From Eubacterium sp. CAG:248 (GTDB lineage: Bacteria > Bacillota > Clostridia > Lachnospirales > Lachnospiraceae), in NCBI GenBank assembly GCA_000436475.1, contig FR886200.1, forward strand, positions 18,575-59,800: DNA of 41,226 bases, in the 5' to 3' direction. The translations under genes and the position numbers were made by a program. Positions 17,676-25,436 of the stretch are shown piece by piece. The notes beneath the pieces are model-generated. The model was not told the DNA's origin. It did no database searches and was given only the letters and a program-made list of their open reading frames with translations. Within the stretch, counting starts at the first letter, position 1. Each line of letters starts with the position of its first letter.

Positions 17676-19142
17676 CTACTCTGGTGTTATCTGCTGCCAC
17701 TGCATGCTTGTGCTTCCTATCTGTGACTTATCAAGAACCGCAGTTACACATATATTTGCTCCACCCTTCTTTTTCTTTGCCGCCTCTTTATCAATAGCCT
17801 CTATCTTATCTTTTTCCTCCTGTGACAGTTCCATACCTGCTACATCCGCTCTGGCAGTTGTTACAAGCATGCACCTTTCATCACCGCCTTTATAGTCAAG
17901 AGTTATATTACCTGAAGAATTCTCATTAGTTTTATTCAGTACAACCGTTTCATCAACATTTCCATCTGTATCAAATATATAAATATAATTGTCATAGGCT
18001 GCCAGTCTTTCTTCTCTGCTTTTTCCCGCTAATTTAGAAAGATTAACTCCTCTGTATACATACAGATGTTTTCCATCATATCCATAAAAATGTATGTAAT
18101 TCTCATCCCCAGTTTCTTTAAACTGCGAAACCTCTTCATTTTTAATTTCTTTTTTCTCCTGCTTTGCTTCCACTGTAGTTCCCTCAATATCCAATGTAAA
18201 TATATCTTTTATCTCTCCGTTGTCCAGATTTAACTTTCTTATAATATATTTATCCTCATTGGCACATGGGAAGTACATATTATTGCTTTTATCAAAGCTG
18301 ACTTCACTGTTCCAGTTTAAGATTGAATCAGCTATATCAGGATATTGTTCATTCATATTGTAAAGTCTCTGCACATTTTCTGTATTTATATCAAGCACCT
18401 CAACATAATATATACTTTTTCCCACAGATATACCACTGTTCCAGTTTATATATACTTTATCTCCTATACCATACAATACTATGAGTTCAAGATAGTTATA
18501 TGTACTTTCATATGTCTTTATAATATGAGGCTGACTGTCATCCGATAACGATACCGAACACAGCATGATTGTGTTATTACCTGCTAACATATAATACAGC
18601 TTTCCATGGCTTATACATGCATTGTTCTTATTTCCATTGACAGAATAACCATCTATGGACAATGTTTTTTCCTCTTTCTTATCTCTCATAGTCTTATTAT
18701 AAGAAACAAGTATATCCTTCTCAGCAGTCTTTTCTATCATATATATTCTCTGATTGTGATACCATATCTTACTACTAAGACACATATCTGATGATATATA
18801 TGCCTCACAGTCTTTTGTCTTATGATCACAATCAATATCGGAACACAGTGGAATAGCCTCCTGTTTAACCATATCATAGTAATACATGTAGCTATTCGTA
18901 TTGTCACTGACTCCTGATGCACCAGCTATATAGTAGTAACCTGTCTCTGCTGCCGCTGCACTGTCTGACATATAATATTGCGGCTCATTGTCATCATATA
19001 CATATGATGCATACTTATAATCTACGTCTGTCTTTCCGCTATCAGATGTTTTACTGCTGCATGCCATCACTGCTGACAAACAGCCTATAATCAGTGTAAT
19101 CACGCTCACATCTACCAATATCTTTTTTATTGATTTCTTCAT
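17676..19142 (-). CDS. Secreted lipoprotein with C-x4-C-x-H-x4-C motif, module 1
   Basis: I start it at ATG 19142 (488 residues), with GGTGG at 5 nt. The signal peptide of about 27 residues ends in LSAVMAC, a lipobox with the lipidated Cys at 28. The mature protein begins with a short Ser/Asp linker. A motif PLCSDIDCDHKTKDCEAY follows at 98-114, with Cys100, Cys105, His107 and Cys112. Repeated YYY/YxxD strands after that suggest a beta-propeller-like fold. The stop is 13 nt before the permease start, so the two are cotranscribed. The same motif with identical spacing occurs in the lipoprotein at 27764-29206. Probable extracellular partner of the permease; I do not recognise its function. Confidence 0.75.
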   Translation of the reverse strand: MKKSIKKILVDVSVITLIIGCLSAVMACSSKTSDSGKTDVDYKYASYVYDDNEPQYYMSDSAAAAETGYYYIAGASGVSDNTNSYMYYYDMVKQEAIPLCSDIDCDHKTKDCEAYISSDMCLSSKIWYHNQRIYMIEKTAEKDILVSYNKTMRDKKEEKTLSIDGYSVNGNKNNACISHGKLYYMLAGNNTIMLCSVSLSDDSQPHIIKTYESTYNYLELIVLYGIGDKVYINWNSGISVGKSIYYVEVLDINTENVQRLYNMNEQYPDIADSILNWNSEVSFDKSNNMYFPCANEDKYIIRKLNLDNGEIKDIFTLDIEGTTVEAKQEKKEIKNEEVSQFKETGDENYIHFYGYDGKHLYVYRGVNLSKLAGKSREERLAAYDNYIYIFDTDGNVDETVVLNKTNENSSGNITLDYKGGDERCMLVTTARADVAGMELSQEEKDKIEAIDKEAAKKKKGGANICVTAVLDKSQIGSTSMQWQQITPE

Positions 19143-19196
19143 AAAAACCACCGTCCTTTTCCACGTTTATTTCTGTACTTGACAGGTTTGTGCCAT

Positions 19197-19219
19197 ATAT
19201 ATGCAGACACCCCTGCATA
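19197..19219. other. Short inverted repeat upstream of lipoprotein 1
   Basis: Arms ATATGCAG and CTGCATAT enclose a short loop about 55-75 nt upstream of the module 1 lipoprotein start. There is no T-run, so it is more likely an operator or 5' UTR hairpin than a terminator. I see no convincing promoter near it. Confidence 0.35.
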
Positions 19220-19300
19220 TTGACCTTTGGTCTGAACATCATAAGCTTATGTATATATTACAGATACGCAGCTGGAAAAGTGACATGTATTATAAAAAAA

Positions 19301-19331
19301 ATAATGGTGCTACATCATATAGCACCATTAT
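19301..19331 (-). terminator. Intrinsic terminator after iorB
   Basis: Perfect 12-bp stem (19301-19312 with 19320-19331), 7-nt loop, and a run of seven U on the minus strand. It ends the iorAB transcript. Confidence 0.93.
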
Positions 19332-19353
19332 CATACATTATCATATAAGACTT

Positions 19354-19935
19354 TTATGCCTGCCTTCCAAGATCAAACGCCTTATGATTAAGCTCTCTGA
19401 ACTTCTCTGGTACGATTGCATCTATAGCATCACTCCAGTCCTCATAAGGTATATCATCAAAATATTCTGATAATCTTCCCATAAGCACGATATTAACAGC
19501 CTTAGATGAACCAGCCTCCTCAGCTATTGATAAGAAATCCTTTGCATCAACCTTAGCACCAGCTTCTTCCAGCTTCTTAACAATATCTGCCGGGTATTCT
19601 GCAGCACCTGTTATAACAGGCATAGGATCAACCTCCTGCGTGTTGGTGATAATCTGTCCACCAACCTTAAGATATTCTATCCAGCGTTCAGCCTCAAGCT
19701 TCTCAAAAGAAAGAATATAATCAGCTTCTCCCTTATCTATAACTGGTGAATATACTTTTTTACCAAATCTTACATAGGTAACAACGCTTCCACCTCTCTG
19801 GCTCATACCATGTACTTCCGATACCTTGACATCATAACCCTGATGCATAAGCACATATCCTAACATCTTGCTGGCAAGCAGTGTTCCCTGTCCACCTACA
19901 CCAACAATCATAATATTCTTAACTGAATCATTCAT
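19354..19935 (-). CDS. iorB: Indolepyruvate:ferredoxin oxidoreductase, beta subunit
   Basis: A 193-residue gamma-type 2-oxoacid oxidoreductase subunit. Signature segments are IMIVGVGGQGTLLASKMLG (8-26), VSEVHGMSQRGGSV (38-51) and SPVIDKGEADYILSFEKLEAERW. With IorA it oxidatively decarboxylates indolepyruvate and other arylpyruvates to aryl-acetyl-CoA, reducing ferredoxin. The gap to iorA is 77 nt. The length is typical. Confidence 0.95.
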   Translation of the reverse strand: MNDSVKNIMIVGVGGQGTLLASKMLGYVLMHQGYDVKVSEVHGMSQRGGSVVTYVRFGKKVYSPVIDKGEADYILSFEKLEAERWIEYLKVGGQIITNTQEVDPMPVITGAAEYPADIVKKLEEAGAKVDAKDFLSIAEEAGSSKAVNIVLMGRLSEYFDDIPYEDWSDAIDAIVPEKFRELNHKAFDLGRQA

Positions 19936-20012
19936 ATATGTTCCTCATTTCTTATTAAAGCCTGATATTTATTGAATAAATCGGACTTTATATTCTGATA
20001 ATAATGTAATCC

Positions 20013-21734
20013 TTAAATAGCCCCAAACTTACACATCTGTGAGCACACCTTACATCCTATACAAAGAGTTGGGTCAATGTGTGCTTTCTTATCCTTAACT
20101 GCTATAGCAGGACAACCGATACTCATACACTGCTTACATCCAACACATTTGTCCTCATCAACACTTATAGGTGGCTTATGAACTGTGCCTTTTATCATAA
20201 CACAAGGTCTACGGCTTATGATAATAGATGGCTCCTTAGCTGCAAGCTCATCTGTTACAGCTTCTTCCACAGCCCTAAGATCATATGGATCAACAACTCT
20301 TACCCTGTTAAAGCCAAGTGCCTTGCACAGTGCTTCAAGGTCAACCTTACCTGCCGGCTCACCTCTAAGATTCTTACCAGTTGTAGGATTCTGCTGATGG
20401 CCAGTCATACCTGTTATGGAATTATCCAGAATAATAACAGTCGAGTTACTCATATTGTAAGAAATATCAGTTATACCGGTCATACCAGAATGTATAAATG
20501 TTGAATCACCAATAACACCTACGCTGTTGCTTTCTCCTGCTTCTCCCATAGCCTTGTTAAAGCCATGAAGACCTGAACATGATGCTCCCATGCACACATT
20601 TAAATCCATAGCGTTAAGAGGGGCCACCGCACCAAGTGTATAACATCCGATATCTCCGTATACCATGCATTTTTTCTTTTTTAATATGTAGAATATACCT
20701 CTATGTGGACATCCTGCACACATAACAGGTGGTCGAGCCGGCAGATTCTCATCTATGCTCATATGAGCAGGCACTTCCATGCCAAGACATTCTCTTACAA
20801 GATTCTGTGAGAATTCCCCACATATAGGAAATGTATCTTTGCCAGATACCTTGATACCAAGCTGCTTACAATGATTCTCTATAATTGGATCAAGTTCTTC
20901 AAGAACTACTACTCTGTCAACTTTAGCTGCGAAATCCTTTATAAGCTTCTCTGGAAGAGGATTGATAAGTCCAAGCTTTAATATACATGCGTCCTCTCCT
21001 AATACTTCCCTTGCATACTGATAAGAAGTAGAATCTGTGATAATACCAACACTTGTATCTTTTCCCATCTCAACCCTGTTGAATTCACAATTCTCTGCAT
21101 ATTCTATAAGGTCTTTCGTTCTCTGCTCCACTCTCACATGTGCATTGCGCGAATTAAGAGTCATCATAACTTTAGTTGGATCTTTCACATAAGGTACCTG
21201 TGCTGGTTCTACGCGTTCCTCTGTATCTATTATACTCTGTGAATGTGCTACTCTTGTAACCATCTTAAGAAGTACAGGAGTATTGAATTTTTCGGACATT
21301 TCAAATGCTTTTTTAGCAAACACTCTTGACTCTTCTGAATCAGATGGTTCAAGCATAGGAAGCTTGGCTGCTATAGCATAATGTCTTGAATCCTGCTCAT
21401 TCTGAGATGAATGCATACCCGGATCATCTGCCACACATACTACAAGACCGGCATTAAGTCCCTGGTATGATATAGTAAATAATGGATCTGCTGCCACATT
21501 AAGTCCAACGTGCTTCATAGCACATGCTGCCCTTACTCCACCAAGTGTAGCCCCATGCGCTACCTCAAGTGCTACCTTTTCGTTAGGTGCCCACTCACAA
21601 TATACCTCCTTATAAGCTGCCGCCTCCTCTGTAATCTCTGTACTTGGCGTACCTGGATAGCTGGATATCACCTTACATCCAGCCTCATATAATCCTCTGG
21701 CAACCGCTTTGTTGCCTAACATCAATTCTTTCAT
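20013..21734 (-). CDS. iorA: Indolepyruvate:ferredoxin oxidoreductase, alpha subunit
   Basis: A 573-residue thiamine-diphosphate enzyme. The N-terminal pyrimidine-binding domain starts LGNKAVARGLYEAGCKVISSYPGTPSTEI. The cofactor domain has GDIGCYTLGA and GDSTFIHSGMTG with a downstream metal site. The C-terminus carries two ferredoxin-type 4Fe-4S motifs, C-x2-C-x2-C-x4-CP and C-x2-C-x2-C-x3-C (VDEDKCVGCKQCMSIGCPA; LCIGCKVCSQMCK). Substrates are aryl-pyruvates from Trp, Phe and Tyr transamination, linking amino-acid fermentation to reduced ferredoxin. Length is slightly short of archaeal IorA but complete. Confidence 0.96.
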   Translation of the reverse strand: MKELMLGNKAVARGLYEAGCKVISSYPGTPSTEITEEAAAYKEVYCEWAPNEKVALEVAHGATLGGVRAACAMKHVGLNVAADPLFTISYQGLNAGLVVCVADDPGMHSSQNEQDSRHYAIAAKLPMLEPSDSEESRVFAKKAFEMSEKFNTPVLLKMVTRVAHSQSIIDTEERVEPAQVPYVKDPTKVMMTLNSRNAHVRVEQRTKDLIEYAENCEFNRVEMGKDTSVGIITDSTSYQYAREVLGEDACILKLGLINPLPEKLIKDFAAKVDRVVVLEELDPIIENHCKQLGIKVSGKDTFPICGEFSQNLVRECLGMEVPAHMSIDENLPARPPVMCAGCPHRGIFYILKKKKCMVYGDIGCYTLGAVAPLNAMDLNVCMGASCSGLHGFNKAMGEAGESNSVGVIGDSTFIHSGMTGITDISYNMSNSTVIILDNSITGMTGHQQNPTTGKNLRGEPAGKVDLEALCKALGFNRVRVVDPYDLRAVEEAVTDELAAKEPSIIISRRPCVMIKGTVHKPPISVDEDKCVGCKQCMSIGCPAIAVKDKKAHIDPTLCIGCKVCSQMCKFGAI

Positions 21735-21896
21735 ATATTACTCCGTTCTTTTTCGTTACACTAATATTCATTTATACATGCTTTCTGCTATACACATTCC
21801 TGCGTATTTTCAATATTGCCTCATTTGCCAGTTTCTTTCTACATTCCACTTTTCCAACATATTATCAGCATGGCGAAATCTATTAATATACATCAA

Positions 21897-23531
21897 TCAG
21901 CCCTGATTCTCCTTAGCAACCAGCTTATCAGCCCCATATATCTTACGAAGCTTAGGTTTCTCTATCTTACCTGTTGCATTACGTGGAATCTCAGCGAATA
22001 TAATCTCCTTAGGTCTCTTATATCTAGGAAGCTCCATACAGAAATTCTCTATCTCTTCCTCTGTACATGTAACTCCATCCTTTATCTCTATGATAGCTGC
22101 TGTCTTCTCTCCTAATCTTCTGTCAGGAAGACCGATAACCGCCGCATCCTTAATCTTGTGGAATCTTCTTAAGAAATCTTCTATCTGTACAGGATATATA
22201 TTCTCTCCACCTGATACAATAACATCTTTCTTACGGTCAACAAGGAAGTAGAATCCATCTTCATCCTGCATAGCCATATCTCCTGTATACAGCCATCCAT
22301 CCTTAAGTACCTCCTTAGTAGCCTCCTCATTCCTGTAATAACATGTCATAACGCCAGGTCCTTTTACACATAACTCACCTACTTCACCCTGACAGACCTC
22401 GTTATCATGCTCATCCACTATCTTACACTGCCAGCCGTATCCTGGAATACCAATAGCACCAACCTTGTGTATGTTTTCAACGCCAAGGTGAACACATCCT
22501 GGACCTGTAGATTCTGATAAACCATAGTTGGTATCATACTGATGATTAGGAAAATACTCTTTCCATCTTTTTATAAGTGAAGGTGGAACAGGCTGTGCCC
22601 CTATATGCATGAGTCTCCACTGCGACAGATTATAATCTGAAAGCTTAATCCTTCCTGAATCAAGTGCATCCAGAATATCCTGTGCCCAAGGCACTAACAG
22701 CCATACAATAGTGCAGTGTTCACTTGATACCGCTGATAGTATCTGCTCCGGCTTGGTTCCCTTAAGAAGCACCGCCTTACTTCCTGCCACAAGACTTCCC
22801 ATCCAGTGGAACTTAGCACCTGTATGATAAAGAGGCGGTATACACAAGAATGTATCATCTCTTCCTGTTGAATGATGCTTCTGCTCCATGATAGCTGCCT
22901 GTGTAAGACTTTGGTGCTTATGTAATATAGCCTTAGGAAAACCTGTAGTTCCAGAAGAAAAGTATATAGCACCATAATCATCCTCAGTTATCTTAACATC
23001 CGGCTCCTTGCTGGAGCAGTCTGCTACCAGTTCATGATAACTTTCTGCGAAACTTGGACAGTTATCACCAACATATATAAGAAGTCTTCCTCTTGATAAT
23101 CTCTCTGCATTTACCTCTATTCTTCCAATAAATGCGAAGCCAAACACTATAACATCAACCTGTGCAAGCTCGGCACAGTAATATATCTCATCCGAATCAT
23201 AACGGAAGTTAAAAGGCACTGCGATAGCACCCGTCTTTAACACGCCAAAATATATAGGAAGCCATTCAAGACAGTTATACATAAGAATAGCTACCTTATC
23301 CCCTTTCTTAACTCCCCTGCTAAGAAGCATATTGGCAAACCTGTTAGCCTTTTCGTTGAATACACTCCATGTAATCTCACGCCTGTATGGCATGTTATTA
23401 ATAGGCTGAATCAGATCGAACTCCTTCCAGGTCGTTCTTCTAGTATCCTTCTCATCAGGATTAAGCTCAACTAGAGCTACCTCATCCGGGTATAACTCGG
23501 CATTTCTTACTAAATAATCTGTTACTGGCAT
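21897..23531 (-). CDS. AMP-forming acyl-CoA ligase linked to iorAB
   Basis: Class I adenylate-forming enzyme, 544 residues from the ATG at 23531 (GGAAGG-type site upstream); the frame runs further upstream, through the leader. Motifs seen are the P-loop IYFSSGTTGFPKAILHKH, the adenylate motif NYGLSESTGPG, YTGDMAMQDEDGFYFLVDRKKDVIVSGGE around the hinge, and the C-terminal catalytic Lys in PRNATGKIEKPK. It resembles medium/long-chain acyl-CoA synthetases. Because iorAB lie next to it, an aryl-acetate or related acid is a reasonable substrate guess, but the sequence does not fix this. The 162-nt gap to iorA shows no terminator, so the three genes may form one operon. Confidence 0.85.
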   Translation of the reverse strand: MPVTDYLVRNAELYPDEVALVELNPDEKDTRRTTWKEFDLIQPINNMPYRREITWSVFNEKANRFANMLLSRGVKKGDKVAILMYNCLEWLPIYFGVLKTGAIAVPFNFRYDSDEIYYCAELAQVDVIVFGFAFIGRIEVNAERLSRGRLLIYVGDNCPSFAESYHELVADCSSKEPDVKITEDDYGAIYFSSGTTGFPKAILHKHQSLTQAAIMEQKHHSTGRDDTFLCIPPLYHTGAKFHWMGSLVAGSKAVLLKGTKPEQILSAVSSEHCTIVWLLVPWAQDILDALDSGRIKLSDYNLSQWRLMHIGAQPVPPSLIKRWKEYFPNHQYDTNYGLSESTGPGCVHLGVENIHKVGAIGIPGYGWQCKIVDEHDNEVCQGEVGELCVKGPGVMTCYYRNEEATKEVLKDGWLYTGDMAMQDEDGFYFLVDRKKDVIVSGGENIYPVQIEDFLRRFHKIKDAAVIGLPDRRLGEKTAAIIEIKDGVTCTEEEIENFCMELPRYKRPKEIIFAEIPRNATGKIEKPKLRKIYGADKLVAKENQG

Positions 23532-23566
23532 AATATTTTCCTTCCTGCTATATAATTGATACCATG

Positions 23567-23661
23567 GTAAAAGGTCTAAACCCACATGAGCTTGCTCATA
23601 GGTGGACGAAAGACCTTTGGATCCGCCCCGATATGAGCATAAAAGTGGGATGATAATCCCG
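23567..23661 (-). ncRNA. Structured 5' leader upstream of the acyl-CoA ligase gene
   Basis: On the minus strand a small hairpin (GGGAT/ATCCC, 23647-23660) precedes a composite stem-loop. Stem P1 pairs 23611-23618 with 23570-23577 (8 bp), an inner stem CCAC/GTGG pairs 23602-23605 with 23582-23585, and ATGAGC pairs with GCTCAT at the tip (23586-23599). Upstream sequences CCCAC and GCTCAT (23649-23633) can pair instead with the GTGGG and ATGAGC of the main hairpin, giving a mutually exclusive fold. The leader lies just before the ligase ribosome binding site. I do not recognise a known riboswitch class. Confidence 0.5.
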
Positions 23662-23714
23662 TATCTTTATAAAACTTCATTAAATAATAGAATACCACAT
23701 TTTGCACAATAAAA

Positions 23715-23737
23715 AAAGAGCTGCAGGGCAACTCTTT
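23715..23737 (-). terminator. Intrinsic terminator after ABC module 2
   Basis: A stem of AAAGAG and CTCTTT with inner TGC/GCA pairing (23737-23728 with 23724-23715) is followed by a U-run on the minus strand. It separates the transporter operon from the acyl-CoA ligase leader. Confidence 0.88.
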
Positions 23738-23758
23738 AGTTAAATATACCATTATACA

Positions 23759-24484
23759 TTAATCACCAACATACTCATTTATAACCTCACACAGATTACG
23801 ACACGGTTCATAATATTTTCCTTTATACATTAAAACATCTCCAAAATACACAAGAATTTCTTCACTTGTTCCATCATTATAATTAAGTGTAATCTTATAT
23901 AAAGTACGTTCTGTGTCTGGCTTAGCTTTTTCCGGCATATTATCTTTTGATAGTCTTTCAATACAATCATCTAATGTTTTTCCATCTATAGTCACTTTTT
24001 TTGATGTAATATTACTTTTTATAATAATATTTTTCAAATCTGTAAGATTAAACTTAATTATCTTTGAATCATATTCACTATATACAGCAGCGAGTTCATT
24101 TATAATATCTGTAATCATGTCTGTATCTTCTACTGTATAACTTTTCCCATTATACTCTATATTGCTTTGCGATATCACTATACTTTTATGTTTTCCATCA
24201 CTATCTTTATACGAAAGACGATACTCCCAACCAGTACGCGATGCATCTCCTTTTAATATAGAAACAACAGAATATGTTCTCACATGTATTCCATTAATCA
24301 TACCAGCTATTTTATCACAATCATCTATTTTCTGTTTTACTCCATCTTTCCCCCTTGTAACAGAAAGTTCGGATATATTTTGATTTATACTGATTCGTTT
24401 TGGAATCCTTATATTTATTGCTATTATAACTATTACTATAACTAAAAGGCATATTAGTATAATTGCATATTTTTTCTTTTTCAT
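23759..24484 (-). CDS. Membrane-anchored protein of unknown function at end of ABC operon
   Basis: A 241-residue protein with a short basic N-terminus, one transmembrane segment (about 5-23) and a hydrophilic extracellular part. The mature part looks like two related halves: YRLSYKDSDGKHKSIVISQSN-YNGKSYTVED and YKITLNYNDGTSEEILVYFGD-MYKGKYYEP. That pattern may be a tandem duplication of a beta-rich domain. It follows the ATPase gene by 27 nt and ends at a terminator, so it is the last gene of the lipoprotein/ABC operon. I do not recognise the family. Confidence 0.6.
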   Translation of the reverse strand: MKKKKYAIILICLLVIVIVIIAINIRIPKRISINQNISELSVTRGKDGVKQKIDDCDKIAGMINGIHVRTYSVVSILKGDASRTGWEYRLSYKDSDGKHKSIVISQSNIEYNGKSYTVEDTDMITDIINELAAVYSEYDSKIIKFNLTDLKNIIIKSNITSKKVTIDGKTLDDCIERLSKDNMPEKAKPDTERTLYKITLNYNDGTSEEILVYFGDVLMYKGKYYEPCRNLCEVINEYVGD

Positions 24485-24511
24485 ATATATCTCCCTATTT
24501 ATAATTAATAT

Positions 24512-25429
24512 TTATTCAAAATAATATAAATATACATCTTCCAGATTAATATTATCTTCAACTTTTACTGCTTCATCAGGTAACTCATCTCCTACTACCC
24601 TCAATGCTAAACCATTTTTTCTTTGTCTTATATTACCTATCTTATATTTTTTCTGTTTATCACTAATCTGCTCAAGAGAACAAGTAATTTCTCCTACTTT
24701 TCCTGACATATTCTCAATCAATTCTACAGGAGTGCCTGTTGCTATAATTTGTCCATCTTTTAATAAAATAACCTTATCGGCTATACACTCTATATCACTT
24801 ACTACATGTGTTGCAAAAAGAATTATCTTATTCTTTGATAATTCTGCAATATAATTTCTTATTGAAATTCTTTCTTTAGGGTCAAGTCCAGCAGTGGGTT
24901 CATCAAGTATAAGAATTCTAGGTTCTCCTAATAAAGCTTGTGCCAAAAGAACTCTCTGTTTCATACCTCCCGAAAAACCACCTATTTTCTTATATGCAAC
25001 ATTACTAAGGTTAACTACATCGAGAAGCTCTTCTATCTGCTGATTAACACTTTTAGTAATTGTATTTCCATTTTTATCTGATACTTTAATTTTTTTCACT
25101 TCTTTAATTTCTGCCATATATTTAAGAAATGCCATAGGCGAAAAATCCTCATAAAATCCCTGCTGTTGTGGCATATATCCAACAATTTTCCTAAAATTTT
25201 TTCCAAGCTTCAATATGTCTTTTTTTTCTTTATCCTGACTATATAAAATACTTCCACCATTAATCTTATCTCTTGAAATATTATCGGTAATAAGATTAAT
25301 CATAGTACTCTTTCCTGCACCATTTGAACCTAATATTCCATATATTCCTGATGTAAATTTATAATTTATTCCTTTTAACGCTTGTACTGTTCCATAAGTT
25401 TTTTTTAAATTTATAAGCTCTAATTCCAT
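24512..25429 (-). CDS. ABC transporter ATP-binding protein, module 2
   Basis: A 305-residue ATPase. Walker A GSNGAGKS is at 34-41, the Q-loop region GYMPQQQG at 84-91, signature SGGMKQRV at 153-160, Walker B ILILDEPT at 172-179, and the H-loop in LFATHVVSD near 204-212. It resembles the BcrA/CcmA-like exporter group that pairs with ABC-2 permeases. About 70 C-terminal residues extend beyond the core. The gap from the permease gene is 7 nt. It is the only ATPase near either lipoprotein/permease module, so it could energise both. Confidence 0.93.
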   Translation of the reverse strand: MELELINLKKTYGTVQALKGINYKFTSGIYGILGSNGAGKSTMINLITDNISRDKINGGSILYSQDKEKKDILKLGKNFRKIVGYMPQQQGFYEDFSPMAFLKYMAEIKEVKKIKVSDKNGNTITKSVNQQIEELLDVVNLSNVAYKKIGGFSGGMKQRVLLAQALLGEPRILILDEPTAGLDPKERISIRNYIAELSKNKIILFATHVVSDIECIADKVILLKDGQIIATGTPVELIENMSGKVGEITCSLEQISDKQKKYKIGNIRQRKNGLALRVVGDELPDEAVKVEDNINLEDVYLYYFE

Positions 25430-25436
25430 ATTTTAA

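Noticed and set aside
23567..23661. T-box, SAM, THF, TPP or glycine riboswitch
   Set aside because: None of the consensus motifs I can recall for these classes (such as the T-box anti-terminator sequence or TPP CTGAGA) is present.
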